From Candidatus Baltobacteraceae bacterium (GTDB taxonomy: Bacteria; Vulcanimicrobiota; Vulcanimicrobiia; Vulcanimicrobiales; Vulcanimicrobiaceae): a DNA stretch of 64,000 nt. Shown here piece after piece: positions 1 to 7,850 of this stretch. The position numbers and the translations under genes are program-made. Position 1 is the stretch's first letter. Each line of letters starts with the position of its first letter. The notes below the pieces were generated by a model. The model was not told where the DNA came from. It made no database searches and saw only the letters and a list, made by a program, of their open reading frames with translations. The stretch lies in the NCBI GenBank assembly GCA_036489885.1, contig DASXEW010000003.1:1364001-1428000 (forward strand), read 5' to 3'.

Positions 1-195
1 AAGGCGCCGCAAGCGGCCGGTAAGATCCACACCGATATCGAGCGTGGATTCATTCGAGCCGAGGTCGTCTCGTACGACGATTATGCGCGCCTTCGCTCGC
101 TGGATGCAATTCGTGCGGCCGGCTTGTTACGCAGCGAGGGCAAAGACTACGTCATGCAGGAGGGCGACGTTGTCGAGTTTCTCTTCAAGGTGTGA
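1..195 (+). CDS. ychF: Ribosome-binding ATPase YchF, C-terminal fragment
   Basis: The first reading frame is open from base 1 to a TGA at 193-195 and gives the last 64 residues of a protein whose start lies outside the window. The fragment carries the run [20 protein letters not shown] and ends with [19 protein letters not shown], the characteristic C-terminal TGS-like domain of the Obg-family GTPase/ATPase YchF. YchF binds the 70S ribosome and hydrolyses ATP in preference to GTP. Nothing can be said about its catalytic part. It runs in the same direction as the glutamate dehydrogenase gene 91 bases downstream, which appears to have its own promoter. Confidence 0.9.
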   Translation, partial: KAPQAAGKIHTDIERGFIRAEVVSYDDYARLRSLDAIRAAGLLRSEGKDYVMQEGDVVEFLFKV

Positions 196-250
196 GCGTT
201 ATCAATGGGGCCAAGTTTTAGCTAGGTATTTTGGCCGTTTGTCCTAAAGG

Positions 251-276
251 TACAATACGGTAGAGGGTACCGGAGG
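251..276 (+). promoter_or_regulatory. Possible promoter -10 box and Shine-Dalgarno before glutamate dehydrogenase
   Basis: The 91-base gap after ychF contains TACAAT at 251-256, a good -10 match, and GGAGG at 272-276, ten bases before the ATG at 287. No convincing -35 box lies at the usual distance; the nearest candidate, TTTTGG at 229-234, is poor. The ribosome site supports the ATG at 287 as the true start. Confidence 0.35.
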
Positions 277-286
277 CATTGAAATT

Positions 287-1549
287 ATGTCGACTGCGGT
301 GATACGCGATCTCTCGGTGTTTGGCGAGGCGATCGCCTACTTTAATGAGGCCGCGTCGCTGTTGGATCTGACGCCCGGCATGCGCGCGATTCTCACGCAT
401 CCCTCGCGTCAAATGATCTTCTCGCTACCGTTCCAACGCGATAACGGCGAGCTCGAGGTCTACACCGGCTATCGCGTCCAGTACAATTTCGCGCGCGGTC
501 CCGCAAAGGGCGGGATTCGCTACCATCCGGGCGTTACGCTGGATGAAGTCACGGCGCTCGCATTTTGGATGACTTGGAAATGTTCGGTCGTCGATCTGCC
601 CTTCGGCGGCGGCAAAGGCGGCGTCACGTGCGATCCGTCAAAACTTTCGATGAATGAGCTCGAGCGCATCACGCGCCGTTACGCAGCCGAGTTGGTTGAA
701 GTCATCGGGCCGGACAAAGACGTCCCCGCGCCCGACGTCGGAACGACGCCGCAGATCATGGCATGGTTCATGGATACGTACTCGATGCACGTTCGTCAAA
801 ACGTGCCGGGCGTCGTCACCGGTAAGCCTCTCGAGATCGGCGGTTCGCGTGGACGCGTTGAAGCGACCGGCCGCGGTGTTTCGATTGTGGCGCTCGCCGA
901 GCTCGAACGTCTGAGGATCCCACAGAAAAACGCGCGCGTTGTCGTTCAAGGCTTTGGAAACGTCGGTTCCTTTGCAGCTCGCTTTCTTTCGGAGGCGGGC
1001 TGTAAAGTTGTTGGGATCTCCGATGTCACCGGCGGCTACTACAACGACAAAGGCATCGACGTCAAGAGCGCGATCGCATACGCCCAAGAGCATCACTCGC
1101 TCGACGGCTACCGCGGTGGCGATAAACTTCCGTCGGGTGATGTTCTCGAGGTCGATTGCGACGTGCTCGTTCCTGCGGCGCTCGAGAACGTCCTCACGAT
1201 CGTGAACGCACGAAGCATCAAAGCAAAGCTAATCGTCGAAGGCGCAAACGGTCCGACGACGCCCGAGGCCGATGCGATCCTCCGTGAGCGCGGCATCGAA
1301 GTCATCCCTGATATCGTGGCAAATGCCGGCGGCGTCATCGTCTCGTATTTCGAATGGGTACAAGATCGCCAAGGCTTCTTCTGGAAAGAGGCCGACGTGA
1401 ACGAGCGCCTGCGCGAACACCTCTTGCTGAACTTCGACGCAGTGCGCGAACTTGCGGCTGCGCGCGGCGTGTCGTATCGTACCGCCGCGTACATGCTGGC
1501 GATTCAGCGGGTCAAAACGACGCTCGAAATCCGCGGAGTGTACGCTTAA
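287..1549 (+). CDS. gdhA: Glutamate dehydrogenase, Glu/Leu/Phe/Val family
   Basis: This 420-residue protein has the full ELFV dehydrogenase layout. The N-terminal substrate domain holds KGGIRYHPGVTLDEVTALAF and the glycine-rich PFGGGKGGV with the catalytic-region lysines. The C-terminal Rossmann domain has GFGNVGSFAA near residue 220 and the conserved IVEGANGPTTPEAD. The length matches hexameric glutamate dehydrogenases, which interconvert glutamate and 2-oxoglutarate plus ammonia using NAD(P)H. Such enzymes can serve ammonia assimilation or amino-acid catabolism; the many amino-acid uptake genes in this window fit catabolism, which is inference. A related amino-acid dehydrogenase specificity cannot be excluded. 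The ATG at 287 has a good GGAGG site. Confidence 0.93.
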   Translation: MSTAVIRDLSVFGEAIAYFNEAASLLDLTPGMRAILTHPSRQMIFSLPFQRDNGELEVYTGYRVQYNFARGPAKGGIRYHPGVTLDEVTALAFWMTWKCSVVDLPFGGGKGGVTCDPSKLSMNELERITRRYAAELVEVIGPDKDVPAPDVGTTPQIMAWFMDTYSMHVRQNVPGVVTGKPLEIGGSRGRVEATGRGVSIVALAELERLRIPQKNARVVVQGFGNVGSFAARFLSEAGCKVVGISDVTGGYYNDKGIDVKSAIAYAQEHHSLDGYRGGDKLPSGDVLEVDCDVLVPAALENVLTIVNARSIKAKLIVEGANGPTTPEADAILRERGIEVIPDIVANAGGVIVSYFEWVQDRQGFFWKEADVNERLREHLLLNFDAVRELAAARGVSYRTAAYMLAIQRVKTTLEIRGVYA

Positions 1550-1578
1550 CGAACCTTCTCGTTGACGTCGGTCTCGGA

Positions 1579-2301
1579 GTGGTCGTCGGGTTTCTCGGCG
1601 GCCTTTTCGGTTTGGGCGGCGGCCTGTTTCTGATTCCGTTGCTCGGCTTTATCTACGGCTACGATCAGCAGCACGCGCAAGGCACAGCGCTTGTGATGAT
1701 CATCCCGAATACGACGATGGCGATCTGGCACTACATGCGTCGTACGAAAATGGATCTGCGCGTCGCGGGCTCACTGGCAGTAGCGGCCTTGCCGTTCACG
1801 TTTCTCGGGGCGCACTTCGCAACACACATGGCGAGCACGCAATTACGCCGCTCCTTTGCGGTGATGATGCTTGCCATCGCGATTTTCTACGTCTGGACCG
1901 GCGTGCGCCACAAAGTCGCGGAGGCGAAGAGCGAGCCACGCTCGCACCTGTGGCCGGTCGCAATTCCGATCGGTGCCGTCGGAGGCGGACTCTCCGGCCT
2001 GTTCGCCACAGGTGGTGCGGTCTTTGCCGTGCCGCTCATGGCGACGATTTTCAACTTCCCGCAGGTCGTGGCGCAGTTCATGGGTCTCGCCCTCGTCGGT
2101 CCCGGAACGATCATCAACTTGGCGACGTATGCTCTCAATGGTGACGTTGTGTGGGGCGCCGGGATCGCGCTTGCGATCGGCGGGACGATTGCGATCGGAT
2201 GGGGCGTCCATCTCGCGCACTATTTGCCGGAACGGCTCCTACGCGGCTTATTTGCACTTTTGGCCGCATACAGTGCGGTCGCGTTGTGGTTGCGCGGATA
2301 G
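1579..2301 (+). CDS. Sulfite exporter TauE/SafE family permease
   Basis: This hydrophobic protein has seven to eight membrane segments. Both halves of the TauE/SafE fold show a glycine-rich turn: GFLGGLFGLGGG near the N terminus and GAVGGGLSGLFATGGA in the middle. The family moves sulfite, sulfonates or other small organic anions across the inner membrane; the substrate here is unknown. The start is unclear. An ATG at 1354 lies deep inside the dehydrogenase gene and is improbable. GTG at 1579 gives 240 residues but has little in front of it. A non-standard ACG at 1549, overlapping the dehydrogenase stop, has GGAG ten bases upstream and would add a short N terminus. Translational coupling to the dehydrogenase gene is likely. 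Confidence 0.8.
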   Translation: MVVGFLGGLFGLGGGLFLIPLLGFIYGYDQQHAQGTALVMIIPNTTMAIWHYMRRTKMDLRVAGSLAVAALPFTFLGAHFATHMASTQLRRSFAVMMLAIAIFYVWTGVRHKVAEAKSEPRSHLWPVAIPIGAVGGGLSGLFATGGAVFAVPLMATIFNFPQVVAQFMGLALVGPGTIINLATYALNGDVVWGAGIALAIGGTIAIGWGVHLAHYLPERLLRGLFALLAAYSAVALWLRG

Positions 2302-2302
2302 G

Positions 2303-2410
2303 ATGAAACCCGACCGGCGTTTTAACTTCGAGCTTGCGGTCGGGGCTTACGCCGTTGCGGCCCTGTTGCTCACGATGCTGATTTACTTTTTCCGACACCA
2401 TGCTCGTTAA
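2303..2410 (+). CDS. 35-residue single-pass membrane peptide
   Basis: An ATG two bases after the permease stop opens a 35-codon frame ending in TAA at 2408-2410. The product starts with a polar, basic stretch (MKPDRRFNFE), has one strong hydrophobic helix (about residues 11-30) and ends in RHHAR. It follows the positive-inside pattern at both ends, so the topology is not obvious. The frame overlaps the aminomutase start codon (2400) by eleven bases, which suggests translational coupling. I do not recognise a family. It could be a short subunit or regulator of the TauE-type permease, or a chance frame; tight spacing and the clean membrane helix favour a real gene. Confidence 0.5.
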   Translation: MKPDRRFNFELAVGAYAVAALLLTMLIYFFRHHAR

Positions 2411-3692
2411 AGGCCGCACCAGCGACGCGCTCGCGGGCGGCGTCGACTCGCCGGTGCGTGCCGGCGCAGCCGTCGGCGGCGAGCCGTTCATTCAAGCGCG
2501 CGGCGCAGGAGCGTACGCGTACGATGCTGCGGGACGCAGATACATCGACTATCTGATGGCGTACGGGCCGCTTTTGCTTGGACACGCGCATCCCGCGGTG
2601 ACGCATGGACTCGATGAGATCGCGGCGCGCGGCGTCGTGTTTGGCTCGACACACGAAGACGAGCTCGTTCTCGCCGAACGCATTCGCGGACATCTGCCAT
2701 CGATGGAGCGTTTGCGTTTCACGACGACCGGTACGGAAGCTGTGATGGCGGCGGTACGCGTTGCCCGCGCCTTCACGGGACGTTCGTCGATCGTGAAGTT
2801 TGCGGGCAACTATCACGGACACTTCGATCTCGGCTTGCTCGGCGCAGGCGCATCGGCGCACACCGGCGATGTCGTTCGCGCGGGGATTCCGGCTGCAACG
2901 CTCGGCGATCTCGGCGTTGCACGCTACAATGATCTCGAGGATCTCGATCGCGTGCTCGCGCGCAAGGAGATCGAGGGACGTCTCGCCGCGATCCTGGTGG
3001 AACCGATCGTCGGCAACATGGGGCTCGTCGAACCCGCCCCCGGATTCCTCGACGGCCTTTTCGTACGTGCACGTGCTCGCGGCGCGCTCGTCATCTTCGA
3101 TGAGATCATCACGTGGCCGCGTCTCGGACTCGGCGGCGCGCAAGAACGCGTCGGACAACGTCCCGATCTTACGACGATCGGAAAGAATCTCGGCGGTGGC
3201 TTTCCGCTTGCAGCGTACGGTGGCCGCGCAGACGTGATGCGGGTCTTAGCGCCCGAGGGACCGACGTTCGCGGGCGGTACGCACGCCGGCAATCCGTTCG
3301 CGATTGCGATCGGCCTGCGCGCACTCGATTTTCTCGAATCGAATCCGGACGTTTTCGCGCAGATGCGTGCGCTTAGCGAGCAGCTCGGTAACGGCATTCG
3401 TGCGATTCTTGCGCAGTTCGGCCTAGCCTATGCGGTCGTGACACTGGAAAGCATTGTCGATTTCAAGTTTCGCGCGGGGCCGCCTACGCGCAACTACGAC
3501 GATCAGCAATTCGCCGATGCTCGCGCCTATGCGGCCTACTACCACGCAATGCGGGAGCGTGGCATTCTCTTGCCGCCCTCTCAGAACGAAGTCATGTTCT
3601 TATGCACCGAGCATACCGCGAGCGACGTCGACGAGACGCTCGAGGCGACTCGCGGCTCACTGGATAGTATGCAAGATCGTTCCATTATTTGA
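2400..3692 (+). CDS. hemL: Glutamate-1-semialdehyde 2,1-aminomutase-like class III aminotransferase
   Basis: This is a 430-residue PLP enzyme of aminotransferase class III. The early motif GGVDSPVRAG is typical of HemL, as are HAHP, the GTEAVMAAVRVARAFTGR stretch and KFAGNYHGH. FDEIITWPRLGLGG leads to TIGKNLGGGFPLAAYGG, where the lysine forms the PLP Schiff base. HemL converts glutamate-1-semialdehyde to 5-aminolevulinate in the C5 tetrapyrrole pathway. No other heme gene is nearby, so a related aminomutase or aminotransferase role is possible. It overlaps the small membrane peptide gene at its start and, at its 3' end, overlaps the convergent kinase gene by 36 bases. Confidence 0.82.
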   Translation: MLVKGRTSDALAGGVDSPVRAGAAVGGEPFIQARGAGAYAYDAAGRRYIDYLMAYGPLLLGHAHPAVTHGLDEIAARGVVFGSTHEDELVLAERIRGHLPSMERLRFTTTGTEAVMAAVRVARAFTGRSSIVKFAGNYHGHFDLGLLGAGASAHTGDVVRAGIPAATLGDLGVARYNDLEDLDRVLARKEIEGRLAAILVEPIVGNMGLVEPAPGFLDGLFVRARARGALVIFDEIITWPRLGLGGAQERVGQRPDLTTIGKNLGGGFPLAAYGGRADVMRVLAPEGPTFAGGTHAGNPFAIAIGLRALDFLESNPDVFAQMRALSEQLGNGIRAILAQFGLAYAVVTLESIVDFKFRAGPPTRNYDDQQFADARAYAAYYHAMRERGILLPPSQNEVMFLCTEHTASDVDETLEATRGSLDSMQDRSII

Positions 3693-4106
3693 AACGGGCG
3701 CGCCGTGGAGACGCTTCTCGTCCCAATTGAGGACGACGAGCGTCCCACCGTCCTGCGGTTTTTGAATGCTCATCGAGCTGCTGCACTTGCGCATGAGCGG
3801 AATACCACGGCCACGTTCGGCCGACGCCGGCGGCAAGGTGCTCGAAATGCGTGTGCTGTCGATGCCGCGACCGTGGTCACGAACTGTCGCAACCAGGTGA
3901 GCGTCGCGTTGCTTGACCTCAATTTCAACCGGCTCGGCCGATAAGGCGTGCTCGATTGCATTGGCAAACGCCTCACCGACCGCCGTGACGAAGTCTTCGA
4001 GCACTTCGGGGTGCATCTCGACCTCTTCACCGACCTGCAATAACTCGTCGCGCAGTGTTCGGACGTGCCATGGCTCCGCCGGAACCCGCATTTGCAGCAA
4101 TGTCAT
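3657..4106 (-). CDS. RsbW-like anti-sigma factor serine kinase (HATPase_c_2)
   Basis: The 149-residue product is a single GHKL ATPase domain. The N box reads VGEAFANAIEHA, the G1 box DHGRGID and the G2 region RGRGIPLM. This is the layout of anti-sigma factor kinases such as RsbW and SpoIIAB, which bind a sigma factor and phosphorylate a STAS-domain antagonist. A candidate STAS partner is encoded at 11340-11675, but no sigma factor gene is close. About 25 residues follow the ATPase core and include the part that overlaps the aminomutase gene on the opposite strand. It is divergent from the cyclophilin gene. Confidence 0.8.
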   Translation of the reverse strand: MTLLQMRVPAEPWHVRTLRDELLQVGEEVEMHPEVLEDFVTAVGEAFANAIEHALSAEPVEIEVKQRDAHLVATVRDHGRGIDSTRISSTLPPASAERGRGIPLMRKCSSSMSIQKPQDGGTLVVLNWDEKRLHGAPVSNNGTILHTIQ

Positions 4107-4241
4107 TCCTTACGTAGTTATCTTTCCGAGAAAGGCATGCAATTCAAACACGCTGTGTGGCCTGGGAAGAAGGGTACGCTCGCTTGGCGGCCCAGCATAC
4201 GGTGCGGGCGGAAGTTCCCAGTTTGAGGCAAAGAGGCGGCT

Positions 4242-4724
4242 ATGCCAGCTCATACAGCGCCAACCGGCGACGAACTCTGGGCGCTTCGCGACGAAGCGCG
4301 TACTGCTCACGTCCGTATCAAGACGCCAAAAGGTGATATCGTCTTCAAATTCTTCGCCGATGATGCCCCACTGCACAGCGCGGCCTTCATTAAGCTCTCG
4401 CGCGCCGGATTTTACGACGGCCTGAATTTCCACCGGCATGAGCCCGGCTTTGTTATCCAGGGAGGCGACCCCAACGGTGACGGCACGGGCGGTCCCGGCT
4501 ACCACCTCGATGCTGAATTCAACGACAACCCGCATCACCGCGGCGCCGTCGCGATGGCACGCTCGAGCAATCCGAACTCAGCCGGCTCGCAATTCTACAT
4601 CACGCTCGACGAAGCGCACTTCCTCGACAAGAATTACACCGTCTTCGGTGAGGTAACCGAAGGAATGGACGTCGTCGATCAGATCCGCAAAGGCGACGTC
4701 ATGGAGACGGTAACGGTAGAGTAG
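4242..4724 (+). CDS. Cyclophilin-type peptidyl-prolyl cis-trans isomerase
   Basis: The 160-residue protein is a compact cyclophilin without a signal peptide, so probably cytoplasmic. It shows the family signature in order: FNFH-like [20 protein letters not shown], then GTGGPGY, then the active-site strand [11 protein letters not shown] and the [14 protein letters not shown] tail. It catalyses cis-trans isomerisation of prolyl bonds during protein folding. The ATG at 4242 follows GAGG by a suitable distance. The gene ends seven bases before a palindromic repeat that separates it from the convergent beta-lactamase-like gene. Confidence 0.92.
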   Translation: MPAHTAPTGDELWALRDEARTAHVRIKTPKGDIVFKFFADDAPLHSAAFIKLSRAGFYDGLNFHRHEPGFVIQGGDPNGDGTGGPGYHLDAEFNDNPHHRGAVAMARSSNPNSAGSQFYITLDEAHFLDKNYTVFGEVTEGMDVVDQIRKGDVMETVTVE

Positions 4725-4730
4725 CGCCCC

Positions 4731-4846
4731 TTGTCATCCCGAGCGTAGCGCCGGAGGCGCGTAGTCGAGGGACCGCGGCAACGTTGATGATCGTGACGCT
4801 CCCTCGACTACGGCGCACTGCGTGCGCCTACGCTCGGGATGACAAT
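4731..4846. repeat. Palindromic REP-like element, copy A (full two-arm form)
   Basis: The left arm starts TTGTCATCCCGAGCGTAG and continues to GTAGTCGAGGGA. After a 35-base spacer the right arm returns as TCCCTCGACTAC and then CTACGCTCGGGATGACAA. The two arms can pair over most of their length, so the transcript would form a long hairpin. The element fills the gap between two convergent genes (cyclophilin and beta-lactamase-like), where it could act as a two-way terminator. Confidence 0.85.
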
Positions 4847-4850
4847 GAGG

Positions 4851-5735
4851 TTACGTCAGGCCGTATTTCGCGTTGACCGTGCGGTTGACGTCACGCGCGA
4901 CGCGGCGGATCGCGCTGATTCCCGCGGAGTAGTCGCGCAGTTCTTTCGTCATGACGACGAGAATGTACGGCGTCTCGCCGAACGGTTCGACGATTGCAAC
5001 GTCGCTGCGCACGCCCGTGATCTCGCCGGTTTTGTTGGCGACTTGCGTTCCCGGCGGAAGGCCGGCCGGAATCTTGTTGCGGTCCTCTTGTCCGAGCATG
5101 ATTTGAATCATCGCGCGGCACGAATCGGATTTCGCGATCGTGTCGAGACCTTCGCGTGAGCCGCGTTCGATCTCATAGAGCAGCGCTGCCATATCGCGCG
5201 CAGTCGAGACGTTCTCGTTGTGCGCGACGATTGCGGCCCAGTCAAGGAAATGCCTTCGCAAATGCGTGCTCGTCATACCGGCCGGCACCGTCGTCGCATT
5301 GATCGCCGCGAAGCCGAAGTGCGAGATCAGCGCATTCGAAGCCGTATTGTCGCTCTGTTTGATCATCGCGTTGATCAGCGACATGAGCGGATACGTCGTG
5401 CCGGGGACGGCGCTGCCGTAGGTCTCCGATCCGCCGACCATGTCGGCGGCGCTGATCGGCACCGGCGTCGACGGCTTGATCTTGCCGGCGTCCATCCAGC
5501 GAAACGCCGTCGTCATGATGAGAACCTTTATCGTCGAGGCCGTCGGGTACGGATCGCCGTCGTGATAGGCAACGATTGGCGGTTCGTTTGCCATCGTCCG
5601 AGCGTGCACGGAGATATATCCCGGAATGGCATCGAGGTATGCCACTGAAAGACGCGGTTGCGCCGCGAGCCGGTGCGGAAGCAGCGCCAGCGCGCCGCAA
5701 CCGCCGAGTGTTAGAAAGGCTCGTCGCGCAAGCAT
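4851..5735 (-). CDS. Class A beta-lactamase-like serine hydrolase with Tat-type leader
   Basis: The 294-residue protein begins with a twin-arginine leader (RRAFLTLGG) ending near AAQ at residue 26, so the product is exported. The SxxK motif is S67-T-I-K70, the SDN motif is S128-D129-N130 and the KTG motif is K235-T236-G237, all spaced as in class A beta-lactamases. Between residues 153 and 173, where the omega-loop catalytic Glu (E166 in TEM numbering) should lie, there is no Glu; D165 and E174 are the nearest acids. The enzyme may therefore deacylate poorly, or act as a peptidase or binding protein. Its ATG lies four bases after the peptidase stop, so the two genes share an operon. Confidence 0.8.
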   Translation of the reverse strand: MLARRAFLTLGGCGALALLPHRLAAQPRLSVAYLDAIPGYISVHARTMANEPPIVAYHDGDPYPTASTIKVLIMTTAFRWMDAGKIKPSTPVPISAADMVGGSETYGSAVPGTTYPLMSLINAMIKQSDNTASNALISHFGFAAINATTVPAGMTSTHLRRHFLDWAAIVAHNENVSTARDMAALLYEIERGSREGLDTIAKSDSCRAMIQIMLGQEDRNKIPAGLPPGTQVANKTGEITGVRSDVAIVEPFGETPYILVVMTKELRDYSAGISAIRRVARDVNRTVNAKYGLT

Positions 5736-5739
5736 TCGA

Positions 5740-7830
5740 TCATTCTATGAGCTTCATTGTGAAATAGGTCCACTCGAGCGCGTCGGTTCTGGCTCGTTCT
5801 TTCAAATTCGCGCCGGATGCGTGACCGCCCTCGATGACTTCGTAATAGAGAACCGGTTTGTTCATCGACTCGAGCTTCGCAGCAAACTTTCGAGCGTGCT
5901 GCGGGCCGACGCGATCGTCTTTCGTCGTCGTCCACACGAACGGCTCGGGATACGTGACGTCGTCTTTCAGATTCTGGTACGGCGAGGTCTTTTCCCAAAA
6001 CGCACGGACCGCCGGATCGGAAACGCTACCGTACTCGCCGACCCACGAGGCGCCGGCTTGAATTTGTTCGTAGCGCAGCATGTCGAGTAGCGGAACCTCG
6101 ATGTCGACCGCATGCCACATATCGGGATGTTGCACGAACTCCACACCCATTAGAAGACCACCGTTCGAGCCGCCGACGATGCCCAATCGACGCGGCGTCG
6201 TGATCTTGCGTGTGACGAGATCTTGCGCGACGGCATAGAAATCGTCGTAGATGCGCTGCCGATGCGTCTTCAATCCCGCGTCGTGCCAGGCCGGCCCGAA
6301 TTCTCCGCCACCGCGAATGTTCGCGAGAACGAAGACACCGCCATGTTGGAGCCAGAGCTTGCCGATGATTCCGGAATAAAACGGTGTCGAGGAAATGCCG
6401 AACCCGCCGTAGGCATTGATCACGGTCGGATTGGTACCGTCAAGCGCCATGGTCTTCGGATGGACGATGAAGTACGGAATCTGCGTTCCGTCTTTGGAGG
6501 CAGCCTGGTGCTGCTCGACGACGTCATTTGAGGCGTTGAACTGCGGCGGCAACGCTTTTGCGAGCGCGACCGTCGCAGATGATGCATTGCCGGCGTAGAG
6601 CTGCGTCGGTTTGACGAAGCTCGTTACCCGGACGTAGAAATCGTTGCTTCGCTGTGTGCTGGTGACGAGATCGATCGAGGAGTTATCCGGAAGGTCGAGC
6701 GCCTGCCGGCGCCAGCCGCTTGCCGTCGGCGTCAAGACGAGCGCGCGCCCACGGACGTTGTGATACGTCATGAGCGCTACGGCCGATTTCGTGACGCCGA
6801 CGGTGTCGAGCGTATCACGCGGCCCCGGTGCGTAAACGAGCTTGGGATGAGAATCTTCCGGGTGCGCGAGTGCAGCGCTCAGCGCAAGCGCGATCAAAGC
6901 GCCCTGCGGATACCTCACGCCGCGCTTAGCGAACGGCTGCTTCAGCGTAACGAGCAGCTGACCAGCGACGAGGCCGTTAATATCGGACTTGAGGGGAAGA
7001 TCGAGTCGCTTGAGCCCGTGCGCCGTCATGATGTAGTGTTGCGTCGAGAAAAAGTCGACCGCACGATCGACGGTAGTTACGCTGTTGCCGGCGCCGTCGA
7101 GGTAGCGCGTCGAGGAAACGGAGACGTCCGTGCGGGCTCCCCGAAAAACTTCGATCGCGCTCGAAAGCGGCGCACCACGCCGGAGTCGCTTGAGAATGTA
7201 GGGATAACCGGACGTGGTCAGTTGACCGGGTTTCCACTCGCGAGCGGCCAGGAGCGTATTGGGATCGAGCCAGCTAGCCCATTGCTTGCCACGCGGCAGC
7301 GTGAAACCACCGGGAACGAAGCTGTCCGTCGCGAGATCGAACTCGCGCAGCGTCTGCGCGTCTTCACCGCCGTTCGAGAGTTGCAGGATGCAGCGCTGTT
7401 CGAATTGCGGCTCGCATGTTGCGCCCTCCCAAACCCAGTGCATGTGCTCTTTCTTGGAGAGCGCATCTAGGTCGAGCATCGTCTTCCAGGCCGGGGCTTT
7501 CGTGGCGTAGCTGGCCGCTGACGTGCGCCGCCAGATGCCTTGCACGTGCGATGCGTCCTGCCAGAGATTGTAGATGCTGCCGTCCAGAATCGCCGGAAGT
7601 GGAATGCGGTCTTTCGTCTGTGCGATCGCGAGCGCGTCCGCATAATTTCGCGCGTAGTGCGGATCGGCTTCGAGAACGGCGAGCGTCTTCGCGTTCTGCT
7701 CGCGCACCCACGTCATGGCTCGCGCGCCGTCTTTATCCTCGAGCCACAGGAACGGATCGTCGCTCTGCGCGCACACCGGCGCCATGACGAGCAACATGAA
7801 GATGGCGCAAGCGCGAACGATTCTCTGCAT
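5740..7830 (-). CDS. Secreted prolyl oligopeptidase family serine peptidase
   Basis: This S9A peptidase has about 696 residues from the ATG at 7830, which starts a signal peptide (MQRIVRACAIFMLLVMAPVCAQ); the frame is open further upstream but that part is not signal-like. Right after the leader comes DPFLWLED, the usual S9A opening. A beta-propeller follows, and the C-terminal hydrolase domain has NAYGGFGIS, the nucleophile motif GGSNGGLLMG, the Asp in TTKDDRVGP and the His in EGGHASG. It should cleave short proline-containing peptides outside the cytoplasm. It sits between an ABC-2 permease gene (20 bases upstream) and the beta-lactamase-like gene. The upstream gap holds a small perfect inverted repeat at 7832-7847. 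Confidence 0.9.
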   Translation of the reverse strand: MQRIVRACAIFMLLVMAPVCAQSDDPFLWLEDKDGARAMTWVREQNAKTLAVLEADPHYARNYADALAIAQTKDRIPLPAILDGSIYNLWQDASHVQGIWRRTSAASYATKAPAWKTMLDLDALSKKEHMHWVWEGATCEPQFEQRCILQLSNGGEDAQTLREFDLATDSFVPGGFTLPRGKQWASWLDPNTLLAAREWKPGQLTTSGYPYILKRLRRGAPLSSAIEVFRGARTDVSVSSTRYLDGAGNSVTTVDRAVDFFSTQHYIMTAHGLKRLDLPLKSDINGLVAGQLLVTLKQPFAKRGVRYPQGALIALALSAALAHPEDSHPKLVYAPGPRDTLDTVGVTKSAVALMTYHNVRGRALVLTPTASGWRRQALDLPDNSSIDLVTSTQRSNDFYVRVTSFVKPTQLYAGNASSATVALAKALPPQFNASNDVVEQHQAASKDGTQIPYFIVHPKTMALDGTNPTVINAYGGFGISSTPFYSGIIGKLWLQHGGVFVLANIRGGGEFGPAWHDAGLKTHRQRIYDDFYAVAQDLVTRKITTPRRLGIVGGSNGGLLMGVEFVQHPDMWHAVDIEVPLLDMLRYEQIQAGASWVGEYGSVSDPAVRAFWEKTSPYQNLKDDVTYPEPFVWTTTKDDRVGPQHARKFAAKLESMNKPVLYYEVIEGGHASGANLKERARTDALEWTYFTMKLIE

Positions 7831-7831
7831 G

Positions 7832-7847
7832 GCGCGAAGGTTCGCGC
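7832..7847. other. Short inverted repeat between permease and peptidase genes
   Basis: GCGCGAA and TTCGCGC form a perfect 7-base inverted repeat with a two-base centre in the 20-base gap. It could be an RNA hairpin that sets relative expression, or a binding site; the short loop makes a stable hairpin doubtful. Confidence 0.3.
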
Positions 7848-7850
7848 TGT

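Noticed and set aside
1354-1578. Upstream ATG as start of the TauE-type permease
   Set aside because: It would overlap the dehydrogenase gene by nearly 200 bases and add an Arg-rich sequence unlike any permease N terminus.
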